Shown in pieces: positions 39,585-47,514 of a stretch of DNA of 64,000 nt. The stretch comes from Shinella granuli (GTDB taxonomy: Bacteria > Pseudomonadota > Alphaproteobacteria > Rhizobiales > Rhizobiaceae), in NCBI RefSeq assembly GCF_004341885.1, contig NZ_SLVX01000004.1:186001-250000 (forward strand), in the 5' to 3' direction. The notes beneath the pieces are model-generated. The model worked only from the letters and a program-made list of their open reading frames with translations. It had not been told where the DNA came from and did not search any database. The position numbers and the translations under genes were made by a program. Each line of letters starts with the position of its first letter. Within the stretch, counting starts at the first letter, position 1.

Positions 39585-41057
39585 ATGGTGGACAGAGACG
39601 GGACACCGTCCTTGACCGAGAAGCCGGTGCCGGCGGTCGGCTTCCTGTCCGGCCTGTCGGGACGGCTCCTGTTGGTCACGGCCATCTTCGTCCTGATCGC
39701 CGAGGTGCTGATCTTCGTGCCGTCGGTCGCCAACATGCGCCTGCAATGGTTGCGCGACCGCCTGAACACGGCCGCCGCCGCCAGCGTCGTCATCGAAGGC
39801 CTGCCGGACCACGAACTGCCGCGCCCCGTGCAGGAAGAGACGCTGATGGCGACCGGCACCAAGGCGATCATCCTGAAGCGGGAGGACGCCTCCCGCATGG
39901 TCGCCGCCGTCGACATGCCGCCGAGCATCGACGCGCAATACGACCTTTCCGACGTCTCGACGCTCACCGCCGTCTACGATGCCTTCGACACGCTGCTCTT
40001 CGGCGGCGAGCGTGTCATCCGCGTCTTCGGCCCGGTCGGCGAATCGAGCACGCGCATCGAGCTCTTGCTCGACGAGCGGGCGCTGCGCCGCGCCATGCTC
40101 GGTTACGCACGCAACGTCTTCATCCTGTCCATGATCATTTCCGTGGTCACGGCGAGCCCCATCTTCTTCGCGCTCAACCGCCTGCTGATCCGCCCGATCC
40201 GCCGCATGACCGCGAACATCCAGGAATTCGCCGCCGATCCGTCGAACCCGGCGCGCGTGCTGGAGCCGTCCGGCGGGCGCGACGAGATCGCCGTCGCCGG
40301 CATCCATCTCGCCGCCATGCAGCAGACGCTGCAGCGCACGCTGAAGGAGCAGAAGAACCTCGCCGATCTCGGTCTTGCCGTGTCGAAGATCAACCACGAC
40401 ATGCGCAACATCCTCTCCTCGGCCCAACTGATGTCCGACCGCCTGTCGGATGTCGACGACCCCGTGGTCAAGCGCGTCGCGCCGAAGCTCCTGCGCAGCA
40501 TCGACCGGGCGGTGGGCTATACCAACGAGGTGCTCTCCTATGGCCGCATGCGCGAGCCGGAGCCGCGCCGCCGCTTCGTCGCGCTGCGCCCGCTGGTGCA
40601 GGAGGTTTCCGAGGTGCTGGCGCTCGATTCGCGCAGCGACATCGATTTCGTCGCGCAGGTCGAGCCGGGCCTCCAGGTCGATGCCGACAGCGAGCAGCTC
40701 TTCCGCGTCATCCACAATCTGTGCCGCAATGCCGTCGAGGCGCTGTCGCAGGACAGCGGCGCGGAGCGGCGCACCGTGCTCGTCACGGGGCTTCGCACCG
40801 GCAGCGTCGTGTCCATCGCCATCGACGACAACGGTCCCGGCATGCCCGCCAAGGCGCGCGAAAACCTCTTCGCCGCCTTCCGCGGTTCCGTGCGCTCGGG
40901 CGGCACGGGCCTCGGCCTTGCGATCGCCCGCGAACTGGTGCTCGCCCATGGCGGCACGATCGCGCTGGTGGAGAAGCCGACGCCCGGCACGCTGTTCCGC
41001 ATCGAGCTGCCGGACCGCCCCGTCCCCCTCGACGCCTTCCGCCACCGCGCCTCGTAA
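39585..41057 (+). CDS. Sensor histidine kinase (orphan)
   Basis: A 490-residue membrane kinase. Transmembrane helices at about 25-46 and 178-200 flank a periplasmic domain of about 130 residues with no recognizable fold. A HAMP domain follows, then the phosphoacceptor box KINHDMRNIL with His271, the N box HNLCRNAVEAL, G1 DDNGPGMP and G2 GTGLGLAIA. The HDMRN form of the H-box departs from the usual HELRT/HEIRN. No response regulator gene is adjacent, so its partner is elsewhere. Confidence 0.93.
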   Translation: MVDRDGTPSLTEKPVPAVGFLSGLSGRLLLVTAIFVLIAEVLIFVPSVANMRLQWLRDRLNTAAAASVVIEGLPDHELPRPVQEETLMATGTKAIILKREDASRMVAAVDMPPSIDAQYDLSDVSTLTAVYDAFDTLLFGGERVIRVFGPVGESSTRIELLLDERALRRAMLGYARNVFILSMIISVVTASPIFFALNRLLIRPIRRMTANIQEFAADPSNPARVLEPSGGRDEIAVAGIHLAAMQQTLQRTLKEQKNLADLGLAVSKINHDMRNILSSAQLMSDRLSDVDDPVVKRVAPKLLRSIDRAVGYTNEVLSYGRMREPEPRRRFVALRPLVQEVSEVLALDSRSDIDFVAQVEPGLQVDADSEQLFRVIHNLCRNAVEALSQDSGAERRTVLVTGLRTGSVVSIAIDDNGPGMPAKARENLFAAFRGSVRSGGTGLGLAIARELVLAHGGTIALVEKPTPGTLFRIELPDRPVPLDAFRHRAS

Positions 41058-41124
41058 TCCGGGGTTCTGCCGCTCCCTTTGTGACGGCCCGATGAAAAAA
41101 GTACATTATTTCTGCGAAAGACGC

Positions 41125-41151
41125 TTGCAATAGGCCGGAGGACCCTTTAGA
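41125..41151 (+). promoter_or_regulatory. Possible sigma-70 promoter of tRNA-Arg
   Basis: TTGCAA and TTTAGA are separated by 15 bases, and the -10 lies 41 bases before the mature tRNA. The spacer is short for sigma-70, so this is tentative. Confidence 0.4.
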
Positions 41152-41192
41152 GAACCGCCTCGCAGCCGGGCAATAAGCCCGCCACTGCCAGC

Positions 41193-41269
41193 GCACCCGT
41201 AGCTCAGCTGGATAGAGCACCAGACTACGAATCTGGGGGTCAGGAGTTCGAATCTCTTCGGGTGCGCCA
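41193..41269 (+). tRNA. tRNA-Arg (anticodon ACG)
   Basis: A 77-base cloverleaf. Acceptor GCACCCG pairs with CGGGTGC; the D arm contains AGCTCAGCTGGATAGAGC; the anticodon loop CTACGAA gives anticodon ACG; the T arm contains GTTCGAATC; and CCA is encoded. ACG is normally deaminated to ICG by TadA and reads CGN codons. Confidence 0.98.
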
Positions 41270-41498
41270 TTCTTTTCCCATTTCCAAAAGATGTCCTGTC
41301 GGCCTTCCTGCGGTCGTATATCGCCGTGCTCGGCTCTCGCCCGGCATTGCCGTTCGCGTGACCGATATGCCACGCAGGGACTTTCCGTGGCGGTCCTTGT
41401 CTTCGGGCTCTCTTCAAAACCGCCTGCCGCTCGGCTAAGCAGGGATGAGCGGTGCGAGGCATGCACCGGCGAAACCAGAAAGCGGAAGGAAGCGGGGC

Positions 41499-42746
41499 AT
41501 GATGAACCGCGAAATGCCGCGCGTATTGCGTCGCGTGATCTTCGCCGGACTGCTTGCCCTTGCGGGGTGCGCCGGCCGGCCGGAAGGCGTGCTCGTGCCG
41601 AGCGGCGAAACGCCGGCGGGCGTCTCCACGGTCGACCTCCTGGTCGCCACCACCCGCGCGCCCTCGCAGCAGCCGGGCGTCCTGTTTTCCGGTGAGCGCG
41701 GCTCCGAACTCGTGATGCGCGACATCAAGGTCTCCATTCCGCCGGACGGCAAGCGCAAGGTCGGCCAGGTGCAATGGCCGGAAAAGCTGCCGGCCGATCC
41801 GATGAAGAACTTCTCGACCGTCAGCGTGACGCCGATCGACAGCGCGCAGAAGGGCCGTGCCTGGCTCGACGGGCATCTGCCGAAGAGCCGTCGCGTGCTC
41901 GTCTTCGTGCACGGCTTCAACAACCGGTATGAGGACGCCGTCTACCGCTTCGCGCAGATCGTGCACGATTCGAAGACCGATGCGGCGCCCGTGATCTTCA
42001 CCTGGCCCTCGCGCGCCAGCATCTTCGATTATTCGTACGACAAGGAAAGCACCAACTATTCGCGCGACGCGCTGGAGGAGCTGCTGCGCGCGGCGGTCGA
42101 TACGCCCGAGGTCGGCGAGATCACCATCATGGCCCATTCCATGGGCACCTGGCTGGCGGTGGAGACGCTGCGCCAGATGGCGATCCGCGACGGGCGCGTG
42201 CCGAAGAAGATCCAGCAGGTCATCCTCGCCTCGCCCGATCTCGACGTGGACGTCTTCGGCCAGCAACTGCGTGCCATCGGCACGGATCGGCCGCAATTCA
42301 CGCTCTTCGTCTCGCGTGACGACCGGGCGCTGACGCTCTCGCGGCGCATTTCCGGCAATGTCGACCGGCTCGGCCAGATCGATCCCTCGCAGGAACCCTA
42401 TCGCAGCATGCTGGAGAAGCAGGGCATCATCGTGCTCGACCTGACGGCACTGAAATCCGGCGACAGCCTCAACCACGGGAAATTCGCGGAGAGCCCGGAG
42501 GTGGTGCGGCTCATCGGCAACCGGCTGATCGCCGGCCAGACCGTCACGGATTCCGAGGTCGGTCTCGGTGACCGGCTCGGCGCGGTGGCGCTCGGCACCG
42601 CCCAGACGGTCGGCAGCGTCGCCAGTATCGCGGTCTCCACGCCCATCGCCGTCTTCGACCCGGTGACACGCAAGAACTACAACGACCACTGGCTGCGCTT
42701 CGGTCAATCCGTGGAGGACACCGCGGTGACCGCGACCGGCCAGTAA
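41499..42746 (+). CDS. Alpha/beta-hydrolase lipoprotein (DUF900 family)
   Basis: A 415-residue protein with a lipoprotein signal (VIFAGLLALAGC, lipobox LAGC near residue 27). The alpha/beta-hydrolase domain has the oxyanion segment VFVHGFNNRYEDAV and the nucleophile motif AHSMG (GxSxG type). DUF900 proteins are esterase-like and their substrates are unknown. AAGGA precedes ATG 41499; the next codon is also ATG. It probably sits in the envelope facing the periplasm. Confidence 0.88.
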   Translation: MMNREMPRVLRRVIFAGLLALAGCAGRPEGVLVPSGETPAGVSTVDLLVATTRAPSQQPGVLFSGERGSELVMRDIKVSIPPDGKRKVGQVQWPEKLPADPMKNFSTVSVTPIDSAQKGRAWLDGHLPKSRRVLVFVHGFNNRYEDAVYRFAQIVHDSKTDAAPVIFTWPSRASIFDYSYDKESTNYSRDALEELLRAAVDTPEVGEITIMAHSMGTWLAVETLRQMAIRDGRVPKKIQQVILASPDLDVDVFGQQLRAIGTDRPQFTLFVSRDDRALTLSRRISGNVDRLGQIDPSQEPYRSMLEKQGIIVLDLTALKSGDSLNHGKFAESPEVVRLIGNRLIAGQTVTDSEVGLGDRLGAVALGTAQTVGSVASIAVSTPIAVFDPVTRKNYNDHWLRFGQSVEDTAVTATGQ

Positions 42747-42754
42747 AATGAAAA

Positions 42755-42776
42755 GGCGGCCCCCGCGGGAGCCGCC
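42755..42776. terminator. Bidirectional terminator between hydrolase and DUF1236 genes
   Basis: GGCGGC and GCCGCC enclose a further GC-rich pairing (CCCGCGGG). The hairpin lies 9 bases after one stop codon and 26 bases from the other, with AAAA before and a CCTTCC tract after it. T runs are short. Confidence 0.6.
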
Positions 42777-42801
42777 CCTTCCTTCACAAATCCCGTGAGG
42801 G

Positions 42802-43437
42802 TCAGCGGACCCAGATGACCTCACGGGTATTGCGGTCGACCAGAACAGGACGCTGGTCGACATAGATGTAGCCGTAGCTGGGGCTTTCCGGCACCTCGAC
42901 GATCTGCACGGTCTCCGGGATCAAGGCGCCGGCCTCGACCGGGCCTTCCAGCACGACGGGCTCCAGCGGATGGCGCTCGACATAGGTGATCGTCGTCTCC
43001 GGAATGTCGGCGGAGATGCTGGCCGTCGTTTCGATCTCCGGTGCGTAGATGACCTGGCGGCTATCGGTGCGCACGATCACCGGGCGATTGTCGACATAGA
43101 CATAGGCGAGGTCCGGGTGGTCGGGGATCGGCGTCAGCGTGACGGTGTCGTCGAAGCGCGTGTCGGCGGTCACCTGGCCTTCCAGAACGACGGGCGGTGT
43201 CGGGTTTTCCAGCACATAGACGCGGGCGTCGTCCGGCACGGCGGCTTCCGCACCGATGGCAACGCCCACCGCGCCGCCGACGATGGCGCCGACCGGGCCG
43301 CCGACGACCGCACCGGCGGCCGCGCCCGCAGCGCCGCCAGCCGCGCCGCCGAGGACTTCCTTGTCGCCGTCATCCGCATGGGCCGCGGTGGCGCCGATGA
43401 GCGCCAGGGCGGCGCCGGCCATCAGAAACTTACGCAT
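42802..43437 (-). CDS. DUF1236 domain secreted protein
   Basis: A 211-residue exported protein. The signal peptide is MRKFLMAGAALALIGATAAHA, a glycine/alanine-rich stretch (about 29-65) like a glycine-zipper segment follows, and then come three DUF1236-type repeats, two of them ending in YVYVDNRPVIV or YIYVDQRPVLV. Start 43437 has AGGAGAA upstream. Function unknown; family members are common in stress regulons of Rhizobiales. An EcfG-type promoter is placed 45 bases upstream. Confidence 0.88.
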   Translation of the reverse strand: MRKFLMAGAALALIGATAAHADDGDKEVLGGAAGGAAGAAAGAVVGGPVGAIVGGAVGVAIGAEAAVPDDARVYVLENPTPPVVLEGQVTADTRFDDTVTLTPIPDHPDLAYVYVDNRPVIVRTDSRQVIYAPEIETTASISADIPETTITYVERHPLEPVVLEGPVEAGALIPETVQIVEVPESPSYGYIYVDQRPVLVDRNTREVIWVR

Positions 43438-43481
43438 GTCATTCTCCTTCGAAAACGGGTTTCCCACCCTTCGACGGAGAC

Positions 43482-43506
43482 AACGTCACGTTCTTCCTTC
43501 GGTTCC
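43482..43506 (-). promoter_or_regulatory. EcfG/RpoE2 general stress promoter of the DUF1236 gene
   Basis: On the minus strand GGAAC is followed after 16 bases by CGTT, an exact match to the alphaproteobacterial general stress sigma factor consensus (GGAAC-N16/17-CGTT). It lies 45 bases before the start codon of an exported stress-type protein. Confidence 0.7.
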
Positions 43507-43557
43507 GCTGCGGACGCGGCGGCGCATCACGATGTGTAACGGACGTTAACCCGGTTC

Positions 43558-44364
43558 TCAGGCGATTTCCGCATCGCGCCGTGCGATCTCGTAGTCCTCG
43601 TTGTGTACCTGCAGGCCGTCTTCCGTGACGACGACGATGCCGTAGGCCGCGGGTTCGTCGACCGAGAGCGAGGCGTTCGGCGTGTCGAAGGGCATCGGCT
43701 GCTGGTGCACGGGGCTCTTGAGGATCGAGAACGGAACGCCGCGATGCGAGCCGCCGATCGTGCGGTGCACATGGCCGGCGAAGATGTGGCGCACATTGCC
43801 GTGTTTCAGCACGATGTCGTAGAAGGCGTCCTCGTTGGAAAGCCGGATCGCGTCCATGCCGGTAAAACCGGTCCTGTGCGGCGGATGATGCATGAAGAGG
43901 AGGACGGGCAGGTCGCCGGCGCTGGAAAGCGCGCTGTCGAGCCAGGCCAGGCGCCTTTCGCAGAGATAGCCGGCATGGCTGCGCGGATAATCGTAGGGCG
44001 GGGCGAAGAGCGTATCGAGAAGCACCGCGCGGCAGTCGTCGAAATCGATCGCCTGTTGCACGAAACCGTTCTCGTCCGGTCGCACATGGGAAAAGGTTTC
44101 GAGGAAGCGCTCGCGATAATCGTGGTTGCCGATGGTGATGGCGGCGGGCGGCACGAGCAGCGACAGGAGATCGCGCAGGCGCTCGTAGGATTGGGTGTCG
44201 GCGCGGTGCGTCAGGTCGCCGGTGAGGATCACCCGGTCGGCATCGGCATGATAGCGATTGACGTGCTCGATGCCGGCGAGCAGGCGCTGGTAGGGATCGA
44301 GGCCGATGATGGTCGCCCCCTCGGGCACCATGTGCAGGTCGGTGAAGACGATGAGCTTGGTCAT
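43558..44364 (-). CDS. Metallophosphoesterase (3',5'-cyclic nucleotide phosphodiesterase-like)
   Basis: A 268-residue calcineurin-like phosphoesterase with motifs in order: FTDLH (Asp9, His11), LTGDLTH, GNHDYR, and FAGHVHR. The pattern resembles the CpdA/GpdQ class that hydrolyses cyclic nucleotides or glycerophosphodiesters. Given the adenylate cyclase and Crp genes 4 kb away, a cAMP phosphodiesterase role is tempting but not shown. It is divergent from the proline racemase-family gene. Confidence 0.9.
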   Translation of the reverse strand: MTKLIVFTDLHMVPEGATIIGLDPYQRLLAGIEHVNRYHADADRVILTGDLTHRADTQSYERLRDLLSLLVPPAAITIGNHDYRERFLETFSHVRPDENGFVQQAIDFDDCRAVLLDTLFAPPYDYPRSHAGYLCERRLAWLDSALSSAGDLPVLLFMHHPPHRTGFTGMDAIRLSNEDAFYDIVLKHGNVRHIFAGHVHRTIGGSHRGVPFSILKSPVHQQPMPFDTPNASLSVDEPAAYGIVVVTEDGLQVHNEDYEIARRDAEIA

Positions 44365-44462
44365 GAAAAGGTCTCGCAGCGGGCAGGGCATCCGGTGATG
44401 TCCGGACGCCTTTTCGTAGCGCGCGAACCTGTCGCGTGAAAAGCTGTTGGAATACCCGGCGA

Positions 44463-44476
44463 TCTGATATATCAGA
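44463..44476 (+). promoter_or_regulatory. GntR-type palindromic operator before the proline racemase-family gene
   Basis: TCTGATATATCAGA is a perfect 14-bp palindrome ending 41 bases before the start codon. Its TGATATATCA core is typical of FadR-subfamily GntR operators. The regulator gene is not in the window. Confidence 0.55.
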
Positions 44477-44517
44477 AAGCGAAGACGGCCGAGCTGGCCG
44501 AGACGGAGCAGATCGAC

Positions 44518-45552
44518 ATGAGATGGAAGCGCACGATCCAGTTGCTGGATGTTCATTGCGAAGGCGAGATCGGCAAGGTGGCGATCGGCGGCGTGCCGAA
44601 GATCCCCGGCAACACGATCGCCGAGCAGCTCAACCACATCAACACGGTCGATGACAGCCTGCGCCGTTTCCTGTGCCTGGAGCCGCGCGCGGCGGCGACG
44701 GGCTCGGTGAACCTGCTGGTCCCGGCCAAGCGGCCGGAAGCCGACGCCGGCTTCATCATCCTGCAGGCCGACCAGGCGCATGCCTCCTCGGGCTCCAACT
44801 CGATCTGCGTCACCACGGCGCTGCTCGAATCCGGCATCGTCGAGATGAAGGAGCCGGAGACCGTGGTCGTGCTCGACACGGCCGCCGGCCTCGTCAAGGC
44901 CACGGCGACCTGCCGCGACGGGCGCTGCGAGAAGGTCAAGCTCACCATGGTGCCGTCCTTCGTCGAGGCGCTGGACGTCGAGATCGACACGCCGCACTGG
45001 GGCCGCGTGCGCTTCGACATCTCCTATGGCGGCATTTTCTATGCGCTCGTCGATGTCGACCAGATCGGCACGAAGATCGAGAAGGGCAATGCCCGCGCGC
45101 TGGTCGATGCCGGCATGGCGCTGAAGGACCTGATCAACAAGGCGATGAAGGTCGTGCATCCGGAAATCCCGGAGATCAACGGCGTCGCCTATGTCATGTT
45201 CCGCGATCGCGATCCGGACGGCCTGGTGCGTACCGCCACCACCATGTGGCCCGGCCGCGTCGATCGCTCGCCCTGCGGCACGGGCAATTCCGCCAACCTC
45301 GCCACGCTGCATGCCCGCGGCCTTGCCAAGGTGGGCGATACGTTCCGCTCGCGCTCGATCATCGGGTCGGAGTTCGAGGTGGGGCTGGCGGCCGAAACGG
45401 TCGTTGCCGGCCGCAAGGCGATCATCCCCACCATCACCGGCCGCGGCTGGACCTTCGGCCTGCACCAGATCGCGCTCGATCCGACCGATCCCCTGGCAAA
45501 CGGTTTTGCCATGACGGACACCTGGGGTCCGCAGGCGGGCGAGATCGTCTGA
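44518..45552 (+). CDS. Proline racemase superfamily enzyme (hydroxyproline epimerase or dehydratase)
   Basis: A 344-residue cytoplasmic enzyme. The second catalytic motif keeps its cysteine (Cys253 in DRSPCGTGNSA). The first motif, which normally reads MCGHG, here reads SSGSN, so Ser91 replaces the first catalytic cysteine. Ser/Cys members are known in the superfamily and act on 4- or 3-hydroxyproline rather than proline. Classical racemization with two cysteines is unlikely. GGAG precedes ATG 44518, and a GntR-like operator lies upstream. No hydroxyproline catabolism genes are adjacent. Confidence 0.88.
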   Translation: MRWKRTIQLLDVHCEGEIGKVAIGGVPKIPGNTIAEQLNHINTVDDSLRRFLCLEPRAAATGSVNLLVPAKRPEADAGFIILQADQAHASSGSNSICVTTALLESGIVEMKEPETVVVLDTAAGLVKATATCRDGRCEKVKLTMVPSFVEALDVEIDTPHWGRVRFDISYGGIFYALVDVDQIGTKIEKGNARALVDAGMALKDLINKAMKVVHPEIPEINGVAYVMFRDRDPDGLVRTATTMWPGRVDRSPCGTGNSANLATLHARGLAKVGDTFRSRSIIGSEFEVGLAAETVVAGRKAIIPTITGRGWTFGLHQIALDPTDPLANGFAMTDTWGPQAGEIV

Positions 45553-45561
45553 TCGCGCCCT

Positions 45562-46590
45562 TCACTTCGCGGCGTAGTGCTTCTCGATGGCGCCGAGGGT
45601 GATCGGGTCGATCTCGGCATTCTCGGCACCGGCGATCAGCTTGCGCTCGGCGAGCACCTGCTTGATGGCGAGGCGCGCGTCGGCGCTGAGCTGCTCCGGC
45701 GTGTTGCGCAGGATCACTTCGAGATCGACGTCGCGCATCTCGAAGGCGGCGACGAGGCTGTTCACCGCCTGCTCGACATTCCTGACGATGCCGGTGCCGC
45801 TCTGCTGCATCAGGCCGAATTTCAGCTTGCCGTAGCTGTCGCCGCGATCGGCGGCGGCTTTGAAGTAGCCGGCTGCGGCGGCAAGATCCTGCGAAACGCC
45901 TTCGCCGGATTCCAGCATCAGGCCGAGATTGATCATGGCATCGACGACGCCGCCTTCGGCCGCGAGGCGGTAGAAGGCCGCCGCCCGGGCATCGTCCTCG
46001 GCGATCAGGCTGCCGTCGTCGAAGAGCACGCCGAGATTGAACGCCGCCGTCTCGTCGCCGCTCGCCGCCGCCTTGTCGAACCAGCGGGCGGCCGCCTCGC
46101 CGTCGATCGCGGTACCGATGCCGTCGCGATAGGCGACGCCGAGATTGTAGGCGCCGAGCATGTCGCCCATCTCGGCCGCCTTCTTGTAGTGGTTGAACTC
46201 GGCGACCGCATCGCCGCGCTGGCCCAGCATCGCGCCGTAATTGACCATCGCCACGGTATGGCCGAGCCCGGCCGCTTCCGCATAGAGCTTCATGGCGTCG
46301 AGATCCTGGCCGGCGCGCTCCAGCGCCCGGCCGAGCTGGAAGGCCATGCGCGCGCCGCCGCCGGCATTGTAGGCTTCGCGGCAGGCCGAGAGCGCCGGGC
46401 CGATCCGGATGTCCTCGCGGGCGACCGGCGCGAAGGCCGTGTTGCGCGTCATGTCGTACTGGCTGCCGGCCGCGGCGTCGCACTGGGCTTCGATGGTGTC
46501 GGCCGATGCGCCGCCGGCGACGCCGGACAGGAGGGCCGCGAAGAAAAGGGCGCGGCCAGCCGTCTTCATTCCATTGGATCGCATGAACAT
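45562..46590 (-). CDS. Secreted Sel1-like repeat protein
   Basis: A 342-residue protein with a signal sequence (MKTAGRALFFAALLSGVAGG, starting at residue 8) and at least six Sel1/TPR-like repeats of about 36 residues, for example AAGLGHTVAMVNYGAMLGQR and GGVVDAMINLGLMLESGEG. Such solenoids scaffold protein interactions in the periplasm. Start 46590 is preferred for GGGAG seven bases upstream. It is divergent from the FecR gene and may belong to the same signalling group. Confidence 0.88.
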   Translation of the reverse strand: MFMRSNGMKTAGRALFFAALLSGVAGGASADTIEAQCDAAAGSQYDMTRNTAFAPVAREDIRIGPALSACREAYNAGGGARMAFQLGRALERAGQDLDAMKLYAEAAGLGHTVAMVNYGAMLGQRGDAVAEFNHYKKAAEMGDMLGAYNLGVAYRDGIGTAIDGEAAARWFDKAAASGDETAAFNLGVLFDDGSLIAEDDARAAAFYRLAAEGGVVDAMINLGLMLESGEGVSQDLAAAAGYFKAAADRGDSYGKLKFGLMQQSGTGIVRNVEQAVNSLVAAFEMRDVDLEVILRNTPEQLSADARLAIKQVLAERKLIAGAENAEIDPITLGAIEKHYAAK

Positions 46591-46851
46591 GATCCGTCTC
46601 CCTTCGTTGATGACCACACCATAGAGGGCTGGCGGACAGGGGCTGTTTCCGCGGGAACAGAAGGCTGAAGGGGAGCAGGGCATAAGGGGTGCAGACAAGG
46701 CGCGTCCGCCGTGCCTGCGACAATGCGGGCAAAGCGCCTTGCGGATTTGCCCGGGGAACTGCGTATAAAGAAGAGGGAGAGCATTTCGCGGCCGGAGGGT
46801 GCGGCGATGCTCAGGTTCAATTCCATGCCGCCGCGCGTGAAAGGCACGTCA

Positions 46852-47490
46852 ATGCGAACGCTCAACGTTTTTCGTCCGGTCCGTCTCAGCCGCCGTCTTT
46901 TCCTTGCGGCAGGCGCACTCGCGCTCACCGGCATCGGCATCCGCGCCACCCAGGCGAATGCGGTGATCGGCAAGGCGGTGGAGATCACCGGCGAGGTCAA
47001 CCGCAAGCAGGCCAACCTGCTGGAGGGCCTGAAGGCCGGCGCGAGCCTGATGGACCATGATTTCGTGACGACGGGCAAGGAGAGCTTCGCCGCGCTGGAA
47101 CTCGGCGAGGACACGACCCTGCTGCTCGGCAGCGAGACGGAGCTTCTGATCGACACCTTCATCGCCGGGCAGGGCGGCACGATCGAGCTCGGCACCGGGC
47201 AGATGATCTTCGACCGGCCGGAAGGCCTTGCCAAGATCGACCTCACCGTGCGCACCGCCTTCGGCATGATCGGCGTGCGGGGCACGAAGTTTTTCGCCGG
47301 CCCGAGCCGCGGCCCCTTCGCCGTCTTCGTCGAGCACGGCCTGGTCGAGGTGTCCGGCGGTGGCGTGACGAAACAGGTCGGCCCCGGCCAGGGCGTCGAG
47401 ATCGCCGCGCCGGGCGCCGCGCCGGGCGAGGTCACGCAATGGGGCGAGGCCCGCATCCGCGAAGCCTATGCGAGCGCCGGCGCCCGCTGA
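46852..47490 (+). CDS. FecR-domain protein with Tat-type signal
   Basis: A 212-residue protein. The N-terminus reads RLSRRLFLAAGALAL, matching the twin-arginine SRRxFL motif before a hydrophobic stretch, so Tat export or membrane anchoring is likely. The body is a FecR domain with FGMIGVRGTKFFAG. Classical FecR proteins transduce siderophore signals to FecI sigma factors, but none is present; FecR domains also occur next to CHASE2 cyclases, as here. Start 46852 has AAAGG seven bases upstream; earlier ATGs at 46711 and 46807 are less convincing. Confidence 0.88.
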   Translation: MRTLNVFRPVRLSRRLFLAAGALALTGIGIRATQANAVIGKAVEITGEVNRKQANLLEGLKAGASLMDHDFVTTGKESFAALELGEDTTLLLGSETELLIDTFIAGQGGTIELGTGQMIFDRPEGLAKIDLTVRTAFGMIGVRGTKFFAGPSRGPFAVFVEHGLVEVSGGGVTKQVGPGQGVEIAAPGAAPGEVTQWGEARIREAYASAGAR

Positions 47491-47514
47491 TCGGGAAGGG
47501 CGCGCAAAGCCGCT

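Noticed and set aside
46730-46800. EcfG promoter before the FecR gene (GGAAC near 46755)
   Set aside because: No CGTT at 16 or 17 bases downstream; only the -35-like half is present.
46852-47490. FecR protein as part of a FecI/FecR/FecA iron-uptake signalling set
   Set aside because: No FecI-type sigma gene or TonB receptor is nearby; the neighbours are a CHASE2 cyclase and a Sel1 protein.
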